Assembly (NCBI RefSeq): GCF_007833215.1
Contig: NZ_CP042239.1
Span: 4,090,001 to 4,154,000, forward strand
Length of the DNA stretch: 64,000 nt
DNA from: Sphingomonas suaedae
GTDB taxonomy: Bacteria; Pseudomonadota; Alphaproteobacteria; Sphingomonadales; Sphingomonadaceae
Direction: 5' to 3'
In this document: positions 33,613 to 43,496 of the stretch, in pieces
Numbering within the stretch: position 1 is the stretch's first letter
Layout of the letters: every line of letters begins with the position of its first letter
Notes under the pieces: generated by a model
Told to the model about the DNA's origin: nothing
Database searches by the model: none
The model's input: only the letters and a program-made list of their open reading frames with translations
Made by a program: the position numbers and the translations under genes

Positions 33613-34409
33613 TGCGAGCACTGGTCTGGATCCGATCCAACTATCTGGACGCGCGTCGGCGCGCTGGCAGCTGCCTGCGCACCGGTGCATCGCGGGCGCT
33701 TGTCGTCGCGATCTCCGCTGCCTCGATGGCGGCAGCCACGGCAGCCACGGCAGCCGCGGCAGCTGCGGCGCAGGACCCGCCGACGGGTTCGCGGCTGGGA
33801 AGCCGGACGCAACCCGGTGAGAAGGGGCCGATCGACGAGGCGATCCGGGCGCAGCATAAGCTTGCCAGTTGCATCGTGTTCAAGCGCGATCGCGCGGTAC
33901 GACGCTGGCTGAGGACGCTCGACCCGATCGAGGAGGAAAAGGCGGCGCAAGAGGTCTTTCGCATGGTCGATTGCGACTATGTGGGATTCGCGGATGCCTG
34001 GACCGACATTTTCGCCGTCGCATCCAGCCGGGCTCTCCAGCGTGGGTCGGTCGCCGAAGCATCGCTCCGTAAGGACGGCTTCCTCGACAAAAAGGCCGCC
34101 CCCCCAGTGGCGTTGCCGATGGCCGAAGGTTATGATCGCCCCTGGTACGCGATGACCGGGCGGTCGGCGTCTGTCGATACGATGGCGACGTGTCTGGTCG
34201 AGACTCAGCCGGTGCCCGTGCTGGAGTTATTGCGGACCAAGCCGACATCGAAAGAGGAAACGGTCGCCTTCCAAGCGCTGGCCCAAGTGCTCGGCACCTG
34301 CCTCATTAACGGCGCGACGGTTCGTGCCAATCTCGTTACGCTTCGCGCGAGCTTCGCCGAGGCCTATTTTCACCGGATCCATGATCCGAGCGACAAGGTT
34401 GCGTCGTAA
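33612..34409 (+). CDS. Secreted C-x35-C repeat protein, paralogue 4 (265 aa)
   Basis: Longer N-terminus: basic leader, then a hydrophobic Ala-rich segment (VVAISAASMAAATAATAAAA) that is a signal peptide or anchor and is encoded by a 9-bp tandem repeat. Repeat 1 has C87 and C121 (33 residues between) with a diverged terminal helix; repeat 2 has C194 and C230 (35 residues between) ending LRASFAEAYFHR. I take the ATG at 33612, which overlaps the previous stop, rather than TTG at 33609. Its stop overlaps the nuoG ATG, so it is locked to the operon. Confidence 0.8.
   Translation: MRALVWIRSNYLDARRRAGSCLRTGASRALVVAISAASMAAATAATAAAAAAAQDPPTGSRLGSRTQPGEKGPIDEAIRAQHKLASCIVFKRDRAVRRWLRTLDPIEEEKAAQEVFRMVDCDYVGFADAWTDIFAVASSRALQRGSVAEASLRKDGFLDKKAAPPVALPMAEGYDRPWYAMTGRSASVDTMATCLVETQPVPVLELLRTKPTSKEETVAFQALAQVLGTCLINGATVRANLVTLRASFAEAYFHRIHDPSDKVAS
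33732..33767 (+). repeat. Four tandem 9-bp units in a signal-peptide coding region
   Basis: GCAGCCACG occurs twice, followed by GCAGCCGCG and GCAGCTGCG, in frame and encoding Ala-Ala-Thr or Ala-Ala-Ala. Copy-number change would lengthen or shorten the hydrophobic segment without a frameshift. Confidence 0.7.
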
Positions 34410-36415
34410 TGCCGAAACTGACCGTTGACGGGATCGAAGTCGAAGTCCCCGCTGGCGCCACCGTCCTTCAGGCGTGTGAGGCGGCGGGCAAGGAGATTCC
34501 GCGTTTCTGCTATCACGAGCGGCTCAGCATCGCCGGCAATTGCCGCATGTGTCTGGTCGAGGTGAAGCCCGGGCCCCCCAAGCCTCAAGCGTCATGTGCG
34601 CTGCCCGCCGCCGACAATCAGGAGGTCCGCACCGACAGCGCGATGGTGAAGGCCGCGCGCGAAGGCGTGATGGAGTTCCTGCTGATCAACCACCCGCTCG
34701 ACTGCCCGATCTGCGATCAGGGCGGCGAGTGCGACCTGCAGGACCAGTCGATCGCCTATGGTCGCGGGCACAGCCGCTACACCGAGAACAAGCGTGCGGT
34801 GACCGAGAAATATATGGGTCCCATCGTCAAGACGGTGATGACCCGCTGCATCCAGTGCACCCGTTGCGTCCGCTTCGCCGAAGAGGTTGCGGGCGTGGAG
34901 GAAATCGGCGCGATCTATCGCGGCGAGAATATGCAGATCACCAGCTATCTCGAACAGGCGGTGACGTCCGAACTGTCGGGCAATGTCGTCGACCTGTGCC
35001 CGGTCGGCGCGCTGACCTCGAAGCCCTATGCGTTCGAGGCGCGTCCGTGGGAGCTCAAGAAGACGCTCGCGATCGACGTGATGGACGCGGTCGGCACCAA
35101 CATCCGCATCGACAGCCGCGGGCGCGGCGTGCTGCGCGTGCTGCCGCGCATCAACGAAGACGTGAACGAGGAATGGGCGCACGACAAGACGCGCCACCAT
35201 GTCGACGGCCTCAGCTTCCGTCGGCTCGACAAGCCTTATGTCCGCAAGGACGGCAAGCTGGTCGAATCGACCTGGGACGAGGCGTTCGCCGCCATCGCCG
35301 TCGCGGCCAAGGGCGCAGGGGACAAGGTCGCCGCGATCCATGGCGACCTGCTCGATTGCGAGACGATCTTTGCCGCCAAGAAGCTGGTCCAGTCGTTCGG
35401 CTCGACCCTGCTCGAAGGGCGCCAGACCGGCATGGCGTATGACACGTCGTCGCTGTCGGCGGTGAATTTCAACACCACCATCGCGGGCGTCGAGACGGCG
35501 GACGTGATCCTGCTCGTCGGCACGAACCTGCGCTGGGAAGCGCCGCTGGTGAACACCCGCGTGCGCAAGGCGATCAAGAAGGGCGCCAAGGTCTTCGCGA
35601 TCGGGCCGGAAACCGACCTGACCTACAAGACCACCTGGCTCGGCAACGACCTCGGCCTGCTCGGCAAGCTGCCGCAGGCGGCGGCGGATGCGTTCAAGGA
35701 TGCCAAGCGCCCGATGGTCATCGTCGGCGGTGCGGCGCTCAAGAACGGGCATGGCGCGGCACTGGCGCTGGCCAAGTCGCTCGATCTGGTGCGTGAGGGC
35801 TGGAACGGCTTCAACGTGCTGCACATGGCGGCGAGCCGCATGGGCGGGCTGATGCTGGGCTTTGCGTCGAAGGGCGGCATTGCCGACATCGTTGCGGCAG
35901 AGCCGAAGCTGACCTTCTTCCTCGGTGCGGACGAAGTGGATTTCGCCACCTTCGCCAACAGCTTCAACGTCTATATCGGCCATCATGGCGATAAGGGTGC
36001 GCATGCGGCGGACGTGATCCTGCCAGGCGCGAGCTACGCCGAAAAGCATGGCACCTATGTCAATCTGGAAGGCCGGGTCCAGCGCAGCGAGAAGGCAGTT
36101 TCGGCCCCCGGCGACGCGCGTGAGGACTGGACGATCCTGCGCGCGCTGTCCGAAGTGATGGGCAAGACGCTCCCGTTCGACAGCTTTGGTGAACTGCGCG
36201 CGGCGATGGCCGCCGAAGTGCCGGCGCTGGGTAGCGAAGGGCTCGCCAGCTTCGACTGGAACCCGCCCGCGCTGGACGCCAAGGGGGAAGGGGAGGTCGC
36301 GTATCCGATCGCCGACTTCTACCTCACCAACGCCATCTGCCGCGCATCGCCGACGATGCAGCGCTGCTCGGCGGAACTGGTCCACGGCAAGGATTTCGCG
36401 GAGGCAGCGGAATGA
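34409..36415 (+). CDS. nuoG: NADH-quinone oxidoreductase subunit G (668 aa)
   Basis: The large 75-kDa subunit with clusters N1b, N4 and N5. The N-terminal [2Fe-2S] ferredoxin domain has CYHERLSIAGNCRMCLVEV, then the N5 motif HPLDCPICDQGGECDLQD and N4-type CIQCTRCVRF. A molybdopterin-like domain follows (residues about 220-660) without a cofactor, as in the family. Length fits alphaproteobacterial NuoG. Its start overlaps paralogue 4 and its stop overlaps the next small gene. Confidence 0.97.
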   Translation: MPKLTVDGIEVEVPAGATVLQACEAAGKEIPRFCYHERLSIAGNCRMCLVEVKPGPPKPQASCALPAADNQEVRTDSAMVKAAREGVMEFLLINHPLDCPICDQGGECDLQDQSIAYGRGHSRYTENKRAVTEKYMGPIVKTVMTRCIQCTRCVRFAEEVAGVEEIGAIYRGENMQITSYLEQAVTSELSGNVVDLCPVGALTSKPYAFEARPWELKKTLAIDVMDAVGTNIRIDSRGRGVLRVLPRINEDVNEEWAHDKTRHHVDGLSFRRLDKPYVRKDGKLVESTWDEAFAAIAVAAKGAGDKVAAIHGDLLDCETIFAAKKLVQSFGSTLLEGRQTGMAYDTSSLSAVNFNTTIAGVETADVILLVGTNLRWEAPLVNTRVRKAIKKGAKVFAIGPETDLTYKTTWLGNDLGLLGKLPQAAADAFKDAKRPMVIVGGAALKNGHGAALALAKSLDLVREGWNGFNVLHMAASRMGGLMLGFASKGGIADIVAAEPKLTFFLGADEVDFATFANSFNVYIGHHGDKGAHAADVILPGASYAEKHGTYVNLEGRVQRSEKAVSAPGDAREDWTILRALSEVMGKTLPFDSFGELRAAMAAEVPALGSEGLASFDWNPPALDAKGEGEVAYPIADFYLTNAICRASPTMQRCSAELVHGKDFAEAAE

Positions 36416-36678
36416 GCCCGTATCTCTGGTCGATGCGCTCCGCATCGGTGATCCTGTTCGTCGTCGCGCTGATCGCATTCGTAGCGACATTGGCAGCAGC
36501 ATTCCCGCTATTCGGGGAGGCTGGGGCGATGGGCAGCTATCCTGAAATGAAGCCGCTCTCGCTGTTGGTAGGGTTCGGTAACGCGTGCCTCGCCATGGCA
36601 TGGCCGTTGTTCGGCGCTGCGCTGCTCTGGCGGATTGACCAGTGGCGCGATGTGAAATCGCAGGGGGCTGCAGAGTGA
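36412..36678 (+). CDS. Small membrane protein after nuoG (88 aa)
   Basis: Two hydrophobic segments ([20 protein letters not shown] and [18 protein letters not shown]) with a short polar link. Not a known complex I subunit by sequence. It overlaps nuoG (ATGA) and nuoH (GTGA). It may be an accessory membrane subunit, but that is only suggested by position. Confidence 0.7.
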   Translation: MSPYLWSMRSASVILFVVALIAFVATLAAAFPLFGEAGAMGSYPEMKPLSLLVGFGNACLAMAWPLFGAALLWRIDQWRDVKSQGAAE

Positions 36679-37721
36679 CCGCTTTCTTCCAATCCCTCGG
36701 CATGTCCTTCGAATGGGCGTGGTTCGTCGCGACGATCGCGGGCATCCTGCTGATCGCGCTGCCGCTGATGCTGGCCGTCGCCATGATCATCTATGCCGAT
36801 CGCAAGATCTGGGCGGCGATCGCGCTGCGGCGTGGTCCCAACGTCGTCGGCCCGCTCGGCCTGCTCCAGTCGTTCGCGGACGGCCTGAAGGTCTTCCTTC
36901 AGGAAACCATCATCCCGTCGAGCGCGAACAAGGGGCTGTTCCTGCTCGCGCCGATCATCACCTTCACCGTCGCGCTGATCGTGTGGGCGGTGATTCCGTT
37001 CCAGGCGGGCGTGGTGCTGTCGAACATCAATGTCGGCCTGCTCTACATCCTCGCGGCGTCGTCGCTGGGCGTGTATGGCGTGATCCTCGCCGGCTGGGCG
37101 TCGAACTCCAAATACCCCTTCTACTCGGCGATCCGCGCGGCGGCGCAGATGGTCAGTTATGAAGTGTCGATCGGTTTCGTGCTGATCGCGGTGGTGCTTT
37201 GGGCGGGGACGTTCAACCTGTCGGGCATCGTCAACGCGCAGCAGGGGCATGTGCTCGGCATCTTCAACGGGTTCGGCTTCAACCCGCTGCTGTTCCCGAT
37301 GGCGGTGGTGTTCCTGATCTCCGCGCTCGCCGAAACCGCGCGCGCGCCGTTCGACCTGACCGAGGCGGAGAGCGAGCTGGTCGCGGGCTATCAGACCGAA
37401 TATTCGTCGATGGCGTTCGCGCTCTACTGGCTCGGCGAATATGCCAACGTGATCCTGATGTGCACGCTCAACGCGGTGCTGTTCTGGGGCGGCTACCTGC
37501 CCCCGATCGACTGGGCGCCGCTCTATGCGGTGCCGGGCATCATCTGGCTGTTCATCAAGATCCTCGTCTTCTTCTTCATCTTCTCGTGGATCAAGGCGAC
37601 CGTCCCGCGCTACCGCTACGACCAGCTGATGCGCCTGGGCTGGAAGATCTTCCTGCCGCTGTCGCTGTTCTTCGTGTTCGCGGTGTCGGGCTGGCTGATG
37701 ATTCAGCGGGTGGGGCTGTGA
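36675..37721 (+). CDS. nuoH: NADH-quinone oxidoreductase subunit H (348 aa)
   Basis: Membrane subunit at the quinone entrance of complex I, about eight helices. Conserved segments include [56 protein letters not shown] and [22 protein letters not shown] use the GTG at 36675 that overlaps the preceding stop; the frame upstream to 36642 belongs to that gene in another frame. Length is normal. Confidence 0.97.
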   Translation: MTAFFQSLGMSFEWAWFVATIAGILLIALPLMLAVAMIIYADRKIWAAIALRRGPNVVGPLGLLQSFADGLKVFLQETIIPSSANKGLFLLAPIITFTVALIVWAVIPFQAGVVLSNINVGLLYILAASSLGVYGVILAGWASNSKYPFYSAIRAAAQMVSYEVSIGFVLIAVVLWAGTFNLSGIVNAQQGHVLGIFNGFGFNPLLFPMAVVFLISALAETARAPFDLTEAESELVAGYQTEYSSMAFALYWLGEYANVILMCTLNAVLFWGGYLPPIDWAPLYAVPGIIWLFIKILVFFFIFSWIKATVPRYRYDQLMRLGWKIFLPLSLFFVFAVSGWLMIQRVGL

Positions 37722-38188
37722 GCGCAATGCTCGCGCTCACGCTCGCGGCGGTTGCGGGCCAAGCGGACATTGATCCGCGCAAGCTATTCTCTTGCCATTA
37801 CTGGTCGAGCGAAGATTTCAGCGCGAAAAATCTGAAAGACGAAAATCAGGTTCTGACATTAAACCTCGCTGTCGCTGAAGGTGAAGGGGCCCAAGGCCGA
37901 TCGGTAGAGGTGCTTAATACTCCAAATGTTTTTGGATCTCTTACGCCGACAGCGATTTCTGTAAGTGAAAGGGATAAGAAAAAACTTGTCACCGTAGACC
38001 TTTCCAGTGCGGATGCGCGAAAGGTGCACTTCGCGATGTGGTATGAAGGTGATCGCGATATTTGGATATCGACCGTCTTTTTCATTCCCACGCAATCGAA
38101 AATGGAACGCGACCAATTTGGTGGAATGTGCATGGTGTATAACGGTTTTAGCCCATCCATGTTGCCATGGCTGAAAGAGCAGAAATAA
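37718..38188 (+). CDS. AT-rich secreted protein inserted after nuoH (156 aa)
   Basis: Unknown family. [16 protein letters not shown] is a short signal peptide and FSCHYW and GGMCMVYN hold the only two mature cysteines. The body is beta-rich with no enzyme motif. Base composition is clearly lower in GC (about 50%) than nuoH and nuoI, like the gene at 28794. The GTG at 37718 overlaps the nuoH stop, an ATG at 37727 is also possible, and the TAA overlaps the nuoI ATG. Likely an acquired gene with unknown periplasmic role. Confidence 0.7.
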   Translation: MSAMLALTLAAVAGQADIDPRKLFSCHYWSSEDFSAKNLKDENQVLTLNLAVAEGEGAQGRSVEVLNTPNVFGSLTPTAISVSERDKKKLVTVDLSSADARKVHFAMWYEGDRDIWISTVFFIPTQSKMERDQFGGMCMVYNGFSPSMLPWLKEQK

Positions 38189-38673
38189 TGAGCGTCGCCC
38201 AACTCGTCCGTTCGTTCACCCTGTGGGAATTCGTGAAGGCGCATGCCCTCACGCTGAAATATTTCTTCAAGCCCAAGGCGACGATCAACTATCCGTACGA
38301 GAAGAACCCGATCTCGCCCCGCTTCCGCGGCGAGCACGCGCTGCGCCGTTATCCCAATGGCGAAGAGCGCTGCATCGCGTGCAAGCTGTGCGAGGCGATC
38401 TGCCCGGCGCTGGCGATCACGATCGAGGCGGAGCCGCGTGAGGACGGCAGCCGCCGTACCACCCGCTACGACATCGACATGACCAAGTGCATCTATTGCG
38501 GCCTGTGCGCCGAGGCTTGCCCGGTCGATGCGATCGTCGAGGGGCCGAACTTCGAATTCGCGACCGAAACCCGTGAGGAGCTGATCTACAGCAAGGAAAA
38601 GCTGCTCGCGAACGGCGACCGCTGGGAACGCGCGATCGCCGCGAACCTTGCCGCCGATGCACCCTATCGTTAA
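38188..38673 (+). CDS. nuoI: NADH-quinone oxidoreductase subunit I (161 aa)
   Basis: Ferredoxin-like subunit with two [4Fe-4S] clusters (N6a, N6b): [12 protein letters not shown] and [12 protein letters not shown], both complete. The start at 38188 overlaps the previous stop; the in-frame upstream Met at 38167 lies inside that gene. Typical length. A palindromic element follows before nuoJ. Confidence 0.97.
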   Translation: MSVAQLVRSFTLWEFVKAHALTLKYFFKPKATINYPYEKNPISPRFRGEHALRRYPNGEERCIACKLCEAICPALAITIEAEPREDGSRRTTRYDIDMTKCIYCGLCAEACPVDAIVEGPNFEFATETREELIYSKEKLLANGDRWERAIAANLAADAPYR

Positions 38674-38700
38674 GCGCGCCATGAATTTCGGAATCACCTC

Positions 38701-38777
38701 CGTTTGCCCTGAGCTTGTCGAAGGGCGGTATCTTCAGCGACTGCGGCTGGGCTTCGACAGGCTCAGCCCGAACGGGG
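38701..38777. repeat. Imperfect palindrome with the CTTCGACAAGCTC-type core
   Basis: The left half (38701-38726) and right half (38749-38776) are imperfect inverted copies with the core GAGCTTGTCGAAG in the left. This sequence type is a common intergenic repeat in sphingomonads and other proteobacteria. It lies between nuoI and nuoJ, one of three breaks in the coupled chain. Confidence 0.7.
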
Positions 38778-38799
38778 TTTGGGGGCTAAAGTCTAAGCC

Positions 38800-39420
38800 A
38801 TGATCCAGGCAATCGCCTTCTATCTCTTCGCCGGGGTGGTGATCCTCTCCGCCGCGATGACGATTACCGCCCGCAATCCCGTTCATTCGGTGCTGTGGCT
38901 GATCCTCGCCTTCTTCAACGCCGCCGGCCTGATGGTGCTGGCGGGGGCGGAGTTCATCGCGATGCTGCTGGTCATCGTCTATGTCGGCGCGGTCGCGGTG
39001 CTGTTCCTGTTCGTCGTGATGATGCTCGACATCGACTTTGCCGAGCTGCGCGCCGGGTTCGTGCGCTATGCGCTGTTCGGCCTAGCCATCGCGATCGCGC
39101 TTGCGGCGGAGATCGTCATCGGCGTCGCCGCCTGGAGCGCAGGCAAGATCGACCTTGCCAACCGCATCGCTCCGACCGACACCGCGCTGGGCCAGGTCCC
39201 CAATGTCGAGGCGATCGGGCTGCTGCTCTACAGCCGCTATCTCTATCTGTTCGAGGCGGCGGGCTTCATCCTGCTCGTCGCCATGGTCGGCGCGATCGTG
39301 CTGACCCACCGCAAGCGCGGCGGCGTCCAGAACCAGAATGTCTGGCGCCAGATCAACCGGCGTCAGAAGGACGCCATCCGCAACGTCAATCAGCCCGTCG
39401 GGCAGGGGGTGGAGCTGTGA
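38800..39420 (+). CDS. nuoJ: NADH-quinone oxidoreductase subunit J (206 aa)
   Basis: Membrane subunit with five helices: AIAFYLFAGVVILSAAMTIT, HSVLWLILAFFNAAGLMVL, FIAMLLVIVYVGAVAVLFLF and so on. The conserved VGAVAVLFLFVVMML is at helix 3. A C-terminal basic tail (RKRGGVQNQNVWRQINRRQK) is typical. Its gap to nuoK holds a palindrome. Confidence 0.95.
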   Translation: MIQAIAFYLFAGVVILSAAMTITARNPVHSVLWLILAFFNAAGLMVLAGAEFIAMLLVIVYVGAVAVLFLFVVMMLDIDFAELRAGFVRYALFGLAIAIALAAEIVIGVAAWSAGKIDLANRIAPTDTALGQVPNVEAIGLLLYSRYLYLFEAAGFILLVAMVGAIVLTHRKRGGVQNQNVWRQINRRQKDAIRNVNQPVGQGVEL

Positions 39421-39430
39421 TCCACAACAG

Positions 39431-39515
39431 CCGTCACCCCAGCGAAAGCTGGGGTCTCCAGATGTTGAAGGCTGCGCCTGCCGCACAAGACCCCAGCGTT
39501 CGCTGGGGTGACGAA
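39431..39515. repeat. Paired GAAA-tetraloop palindrome before nuoK
   Basis: Left hairpin 39437-39454 (CCCCAGC-GAAA-GCTGGGG), right hairpin 39491-39508 (CCCCAGCG-TT-CGCTGGGG, one base changed from the partner). It is almost the copy at 30313, including the spacer style (TGCCGCACAAGA versus TGCCGCACCAGA). It fills the nuoJ-nuoK gap. Confidence 0.8.
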
Positions 39516-39535
39516 CTTGTTCGGAGTGTTGCACT

Positions 39536-39841
39536 GTGATCGGCCTCACGCATTACCTCGTCGTCAGCGCGATCCTGTTCACCATGGGGGTGCTCGGCAT
39601 CTTCATGAACCGCAAGAACATCATCGTCATCCTGATGGCGATCGAACTGATCCTGCTGAGCGTGAACCTCAACCTCGTCGCCTTCTCGTCCTATCTCGGC
39701 GATCTGGTGGGGCAGGTGTTCGCGATGTTCGTGCTGACCGTTGCGGCGGGTGAGGCCGCGATCGGCCTCGCCATCCTCGTCATCTACTTCCGCGGCCGCG
39801 GCACGATCTCGGTCGACGACGTCAATCGGATGAAGGGCTGA
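39536..39841 (+). CDS. nuoK: NADH-quinone oxidoreductase subunit K (101 aa)
   Basis: Three-helix membrane subunit homologous to Mrp[35 protein letters not shown] contains the two conserved membrane glutamates (in AIEL and later [10 protein letters not shown]). The start is GTG at 39536. It overlaps nuoL (TGATG). Confidence 0.95.
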   Translation: MIGLTHYLVVSAILFTMGVLGIFMNRKNIIVILMAIELILLSVNLNLVAFSSYLGDLVGQVFAMFVLTVAAGEAAIGLAILVIYFRGRGTISVDDVNRMKG

Positions 39842-41952
39842 TGTCTTCGATCCATTTCATCGTTTTCCTGCCGCTGCTGGCAGCGATCGTCGCGGGCTTT
39901 TCCAACCGCGCGTTCGGGATCGCTTTCCCGAAGATCGCCACCACCGGGGCGCTGCTGATCGCTGCTGCGCTAAGCTGGCCGGTCTTCATCGGCTTTATGA
40001 CCGGTGCCAGCGAGCCGCAGGTGATTCAGGTGCTGACATGGATGCGCTCGGGCGACCTTGACGTCAGCTGGGCGCTGCGTGTCGACAGCCTGACTGCCGT
40101 GATGCTCGTCGTGGTCACCAGCGTTTCGGCGCTCGTCCACCTCTATAGCTGGGGCTATATGGACGAGGATCCGGACCAGCCGCGCTTCTTCGCGTATCTC
40201 TCGCTCTTCACCTTCGCCATGCTGATGCTGGTGACCGCCGACAATCTGCTTCAGATGTTCTTCGGCTGGGAAGGCGTGGGCCTGGCGTCCTATCTGCTCA
40301 TCGGTTTCTGGTTCAAGAAGCCGTCAGCCAACGCCGCCGCGATCAAGGCGTTTGTGGTCAACCGCGTCGGCGATCTCGGCTTTATGCTCGGCATTTTCGG
40401 CGTGTTCCTGGTGTTCGGGACGATCTCGATCCCCGACATCCTCGAAGCCGCGCCCGGCTATGCGGGCAGCACGATCGGCTTCCTCGGCTATCGCGTCGAC
40501 ACGCTGACAGTGCTGTGCCTGCTGCTGTTCGTTGGCGCGATGGGCAAGTCGGCGCAGCTCGGCCTGCACACCTGGTTGCCGGACGCGATGGAGGGTCCGA
40601 CCCCGGTGTCGGCGCTGATCCATGCGGCGACGATGGTCACCGCGGGCGTGTTCATGGTGTGCCGCCTGTCGCCGCTGTTCGAGCAGGCACCGATCGCGCT
40701 CGGTTTTGTCACTTTTGTCGGCGCCGCGACCTGCCTGTTCGCGGCGACCGTTGGAACGACGCAGACCGACATCAAGCGCGTCATCGCCTATTCGACCTGT
40801 TCGCAGCTCGGCTATATGTTCTTCGCTGCGGGCGTCGGCATGTACGGCGCGGCGATGTTCCACCTGTTCACCCACGCCTTCTTCAAGGCCCTGCTGTTCC
40901 TGGGCGCGGGTTCGGTGATCCACGCGATGCACCATGAGCAGGACATGCGCTATTATGGCGGCCTGCGGAAGCACATCCCGGTCACTTTCTGGACGATGAT
41001 GGCGGGCACGCTCGCAATCACCGGCGTCGGCGTCTACTGGTTCCATGCCGGGTTTGCGGGCTTCCACTCGAAGGACGCGATTCTTGAGGCGGCCTATGCC
41101 GCTGGCGGTGGAGGCGTTGCGGCCTTCTGGACCGGCGTGTTCGCCGCGCTGCTGACCAGCTTCTACTCGTGGCGGCTGATGTTCCTGACCTTCTGGGGCA
41201 AGCCGCGTTGGACCCAGTCGGAACATATTCAGCACGCTTTGCACGATTCACATGGCCACGACGCGCATCATCACGACGATGCGCACGGCCATGCGGTCGC
41301 GGATGCTGATAACCCGCCTGCGCAGGAAGATGCGGGCCACGAACCGCACACCCATGGCGCGAGCGCGCATGAAGTGCAGGACGGCACCGGCGGCTATCGT
41401 CCGCACGAAAGCCCGCTGCCGATGATGATCCCGCTGATCGTCCTGTCGATCGGCGCGGTGTTCGCGGGCTTCGCGTTCAACCACTATTTCATCCAGCCCG
41501 AAGCGGGAGAAATCTTCTGGAAGGGCGCGGTCGCGTTCGACGAGCATCTCGCCCATGCGATGCACGACGTGCCGGATTGGGTGAAACTGTCGGCGACCAT
41601 CGTCATGCTGCTCGGTCTGTTCGGCGCCTTTGTCGCCTACATCTGGAAGCCGACCATCCCCGCGCGCTTCACCGCGACCTTCGGGCTGCTCTACAAGTTC
41701 CTGCTGAACAAATGGTATTTCGACGAGCTGTACAATGTGCTGTTCGTGAAGCCCGCTTTCTGGTTCGGCCGCCTGTTCTGGAAGCGGGGTGACGAGGGGC
41801 TGATCGACCGGTTCGGCCCGAACGGCTCCGCCGCGGCGGTGAAATTCGGCAGCGTCCTCTCGGGCAGGCTCCAGTCGGGATATGTCTATAGCTATGCGTT
41901 CGTCATGCTGATCGGCCTGACCGCAGCCGTTACCTGGGTGATCACGCGATGA
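39841..41952 (+). CDS. nuoL: NADH-quinone oxidoreductase subunit L with His-rich loop (703 aa)
   Basis: Antiporter-like, proton-pumping subunit. The core matches Nuo[21 protein letters not shown], the ion-path [21 protein letters not shown] (Glu) and [37 protein letters not shown] (Lys, His). Unusual is a loop at residues about 461-515 with 14 histidines, starting [19 protein letters not shown]. It may bind metal or be a flexible insert. The long lateral helix region follows. It overlaps nuoK and nuoM. Confidence 0.96.
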   Translation: MSSIHFIVFLPLLAAIVAGFSNRAFGIAFPKIATTGALLIAAALSWPVFIGFMTGASEPQVIQVLTWMRSGDLDVSWALRVDSLTAVMLVVVTSVSALVHLYSWGYMDEDPDQPRFFAYLSLFTFAMLMLVTADNLLQMFFGWEGVGLASYLLIGFWFKKPSANAAAIKAFVVNRVGDLGFMLGIFGVFLVFGTISIPDILEAAPGYAGSTIGFLGYRVDTLTVLCLLLFVGAMGKSAQLGLHTWLPDAMEGPTPVSALIHAATMVTAGVFMVCRLSPLFEQAPIALGFVTFVGAATCLFAATVGTTQTDIKRVIAYSTCSQLGYMFFAAGVGMYGAAMFHLFTHAFFKALLFLGAGSVIHAMHHEQDMRYYGGLRKHIPVTFWTMMAGTLAITGVGVYWFHAGFAGFHSKDAILEAAYAAGGGGVAAFWTGVFAALLTSFYSWRLMFLTFWGKPRWTQSEHIQHALHDSHGHDAHHHDDAHGHAVADADNPPAQEDAGHEPHTHGASAHEVQDGTGGYRPHESPLPMMIPLIVLSIGAVFAGFAFNHYFIQPEAGEIFWKGAVAFDEHLAHAMHDVPDWVKLSATIVMLLGLFGAFVAYIWKPTIPARFTATFGLLYKFLLNKWYFDELYNVLFVKPAFWFGRLFWKRGDEGLIDRFGPNGSAAAVKFGSVLSGRLQSGYVYSYAFVMLIGLTAAVTWVITR

Positions 41953-43496
41953 GCGGCCTTCTCTCCATCATGCTGATCGTGCCGCTGGTTGCGGCGCTGG
42001 CCTGTCTGTTCGTCGGTGCCAATCAGGCGCGCTGGATCGCGCTCGGCGCGACGCTGGTCGATCTCGTCCTTGGCGGCGTCCTGTGGGCGAATTTCGAGAT
42101 TGGCGGCCCGCAATGGCAGTTCGTCGAATATGCCCCGATCTTCGGCCGCTTCGCATGGGCGCTGGGCATCGACGGGTTCGCGCTGCTGCTGATCCTGCTC
42201 AGCGTGTTCCTGATGCCGATCTGCATCGGCGCCAGCTGGACCGCGATCGAGAAGCGCGTGCCCGAATATATGGCGGCGTTCCTGATCACCGAAGTGCTGA
42301 TGATCGGCACCTTCGCGGCGCAGGATATCTTCCTGTTCTACATGTTCTTCGAAGCCGGCCTGATCCCGATGTTCCTGATCATCGGCATCTGGGGCGGGGC
42401 GAACCGCATCTACGCGTCGTACAAATTCTTCCTCTACACGCTGCTCGGCTCGCTGCTGATGCTGATCGCGATGATGTATATGAGCATCACCGCAGGCACG
42501 ACCTACATCCCCGAACTGATGGAATATGACTTCCCTGACGGGGTGCAGACCTGGCTGTGGCTGGCCTTCTTCGCCTCCTTCGCGGTCAAGATGCCGATGT
42601 GGCCGGTCCACACCTGGCTTCCCGACGCGCACGTGCAGGCGCCGACCGCAGGGTCGGTGATCCTGGCGGGCGTGCTGCTGAAGCTCGGCGGCTATGGCTT
42701 CCTGCGCTTCAGCCTGCCGATGTTCCCCGAAGCATCGGCGCAGCTGATCTGGCTCGTCTTCGGCCTGTCCTGCATCGCGGTGGTGGTCACCAGCCTGATC
42801 GCGCTGGTGCAGAACGACATGAAGAAGCTGATCGCCTATTCGTCCGTCGCCCATATGGCGATCGTGACGCTCGGCCTGTTCACCTTCAACCGGCAGGGGA
42901 TCGAGGGCGCGATGATGGTGATGCTGGGTCACGGCCTGGTGTCGGGCGCGCTGTTCCTGTGTGTCGGCGTGATCTACGACCGCCTGCATACCCGCGAGAT
43001 TGACCGCTATGGCGGCCTGGCGATCAACATGCCCAAATACGCGATCCTGTTCATGCTGTTCACCATGGCCTCTATCGGTCTTCCGGGTACCAGCAACTTC
43101 GTTGGCGAATTGCTGGCGCTGATGGGCACCTATCAGGTCTCGACGCTGGCGACGCTGATCGCGACCACCGGCATCATCCTGGGCGCGGGCTATATGCTCT
43201 ACCTCTATCGTCGGGTCGTATTCGGCGACCTCGTCAAGGACGACGTCAAGGCGATGCCGGACCTCAGCAAGCGCGAAATGGCGCTGCTGGCGCCGATCGC
43301 GGCGGTGGTGTTGTGGATGGGCGTGTACCCCGAGAGCTTCCTCGCCCCGATGCGCGCCGATGTCGCGACACTGCTCGCCCGGATCGAGCGCGCACGTCCG
43401 GCGGGTGATAGCCAGCCGACCCCCGGCAATCCGGCAGCGGCCGAGGCCGCGCATGCCGAAGAGCATAAATCCGCCGAGCACGGAGCGGCACACTGA
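41949..43496 (+). CDS. nuoM: NADH-quinone oxidoreductase subunit M (515 aa)
   Basis: Proton-pumping membrane subunit of the antiporter-like type. Conserved parts include [22 protein letters not shown] (Glu), [33 protein letters not shown] (Lys) and [18 protein letters not shown]. The C-terminal end is His/Ala/Glu-rich ([14 protein letters not shown]). It overlaps both neighbours. Confidence 0.96.
   Translation: MSGLLSIMLIVPLVAALACLFVGANQARWIALGATLVDLVLGGVLWANFEIGGPQWQFVEYAPIFGRFAWALGIDGFALLLILLSVFLMPICIGASWTAIEKRVPEYMAAFLITEVLMIGTFAAQDIFLFYMFFEAGLIPMFLIIGIWGGANRIYASYKFFLYTLLGSLLMLIAMMYMSITAGTTYIPELMEYDFPDGVQTWLWLAFFASFAVKMPMWPVHTWLPDAHVQAPTAGSVILAGVLLKLGGYGFLRFSLPMFPEASAQLIWLVFGLSCIAVVVTSLIALVQNDMKKLIAYSSVAHMAIVTLGLFTFNRQGIEGAMMVMLGHGLVSGALFLCVGVIYDRLHTREIDRYGGLAINMPKYAILFMLFTMASIGLPGTSNFVGELLALMGTYQVSTLATLIATTGIILGAGYMLYLYRRVVFGDLVKDDVKAMPDLSKREMALLAPIAAVVLWMGVYPESFLAPMRADVATLLARIERARPAGDSQPTPGNPAAAEAAHAEEHKSAEHGAAH

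Noticed and set aside
34592..36790. 732-codon minus-strand frame across nuoG
   Set aside because: Composition of a shadow (Arg, Ala, Asp-rich with no domain); nuoG motifs are intact on the other strand.
41224..41390. His-rich repeat in nuoL as a CRISPR-like or tandem DNA repeat
   Set aside because: The DNA units are irregular and encode a low-complexity protein loop; there are no spacers or repeats of fixed length.
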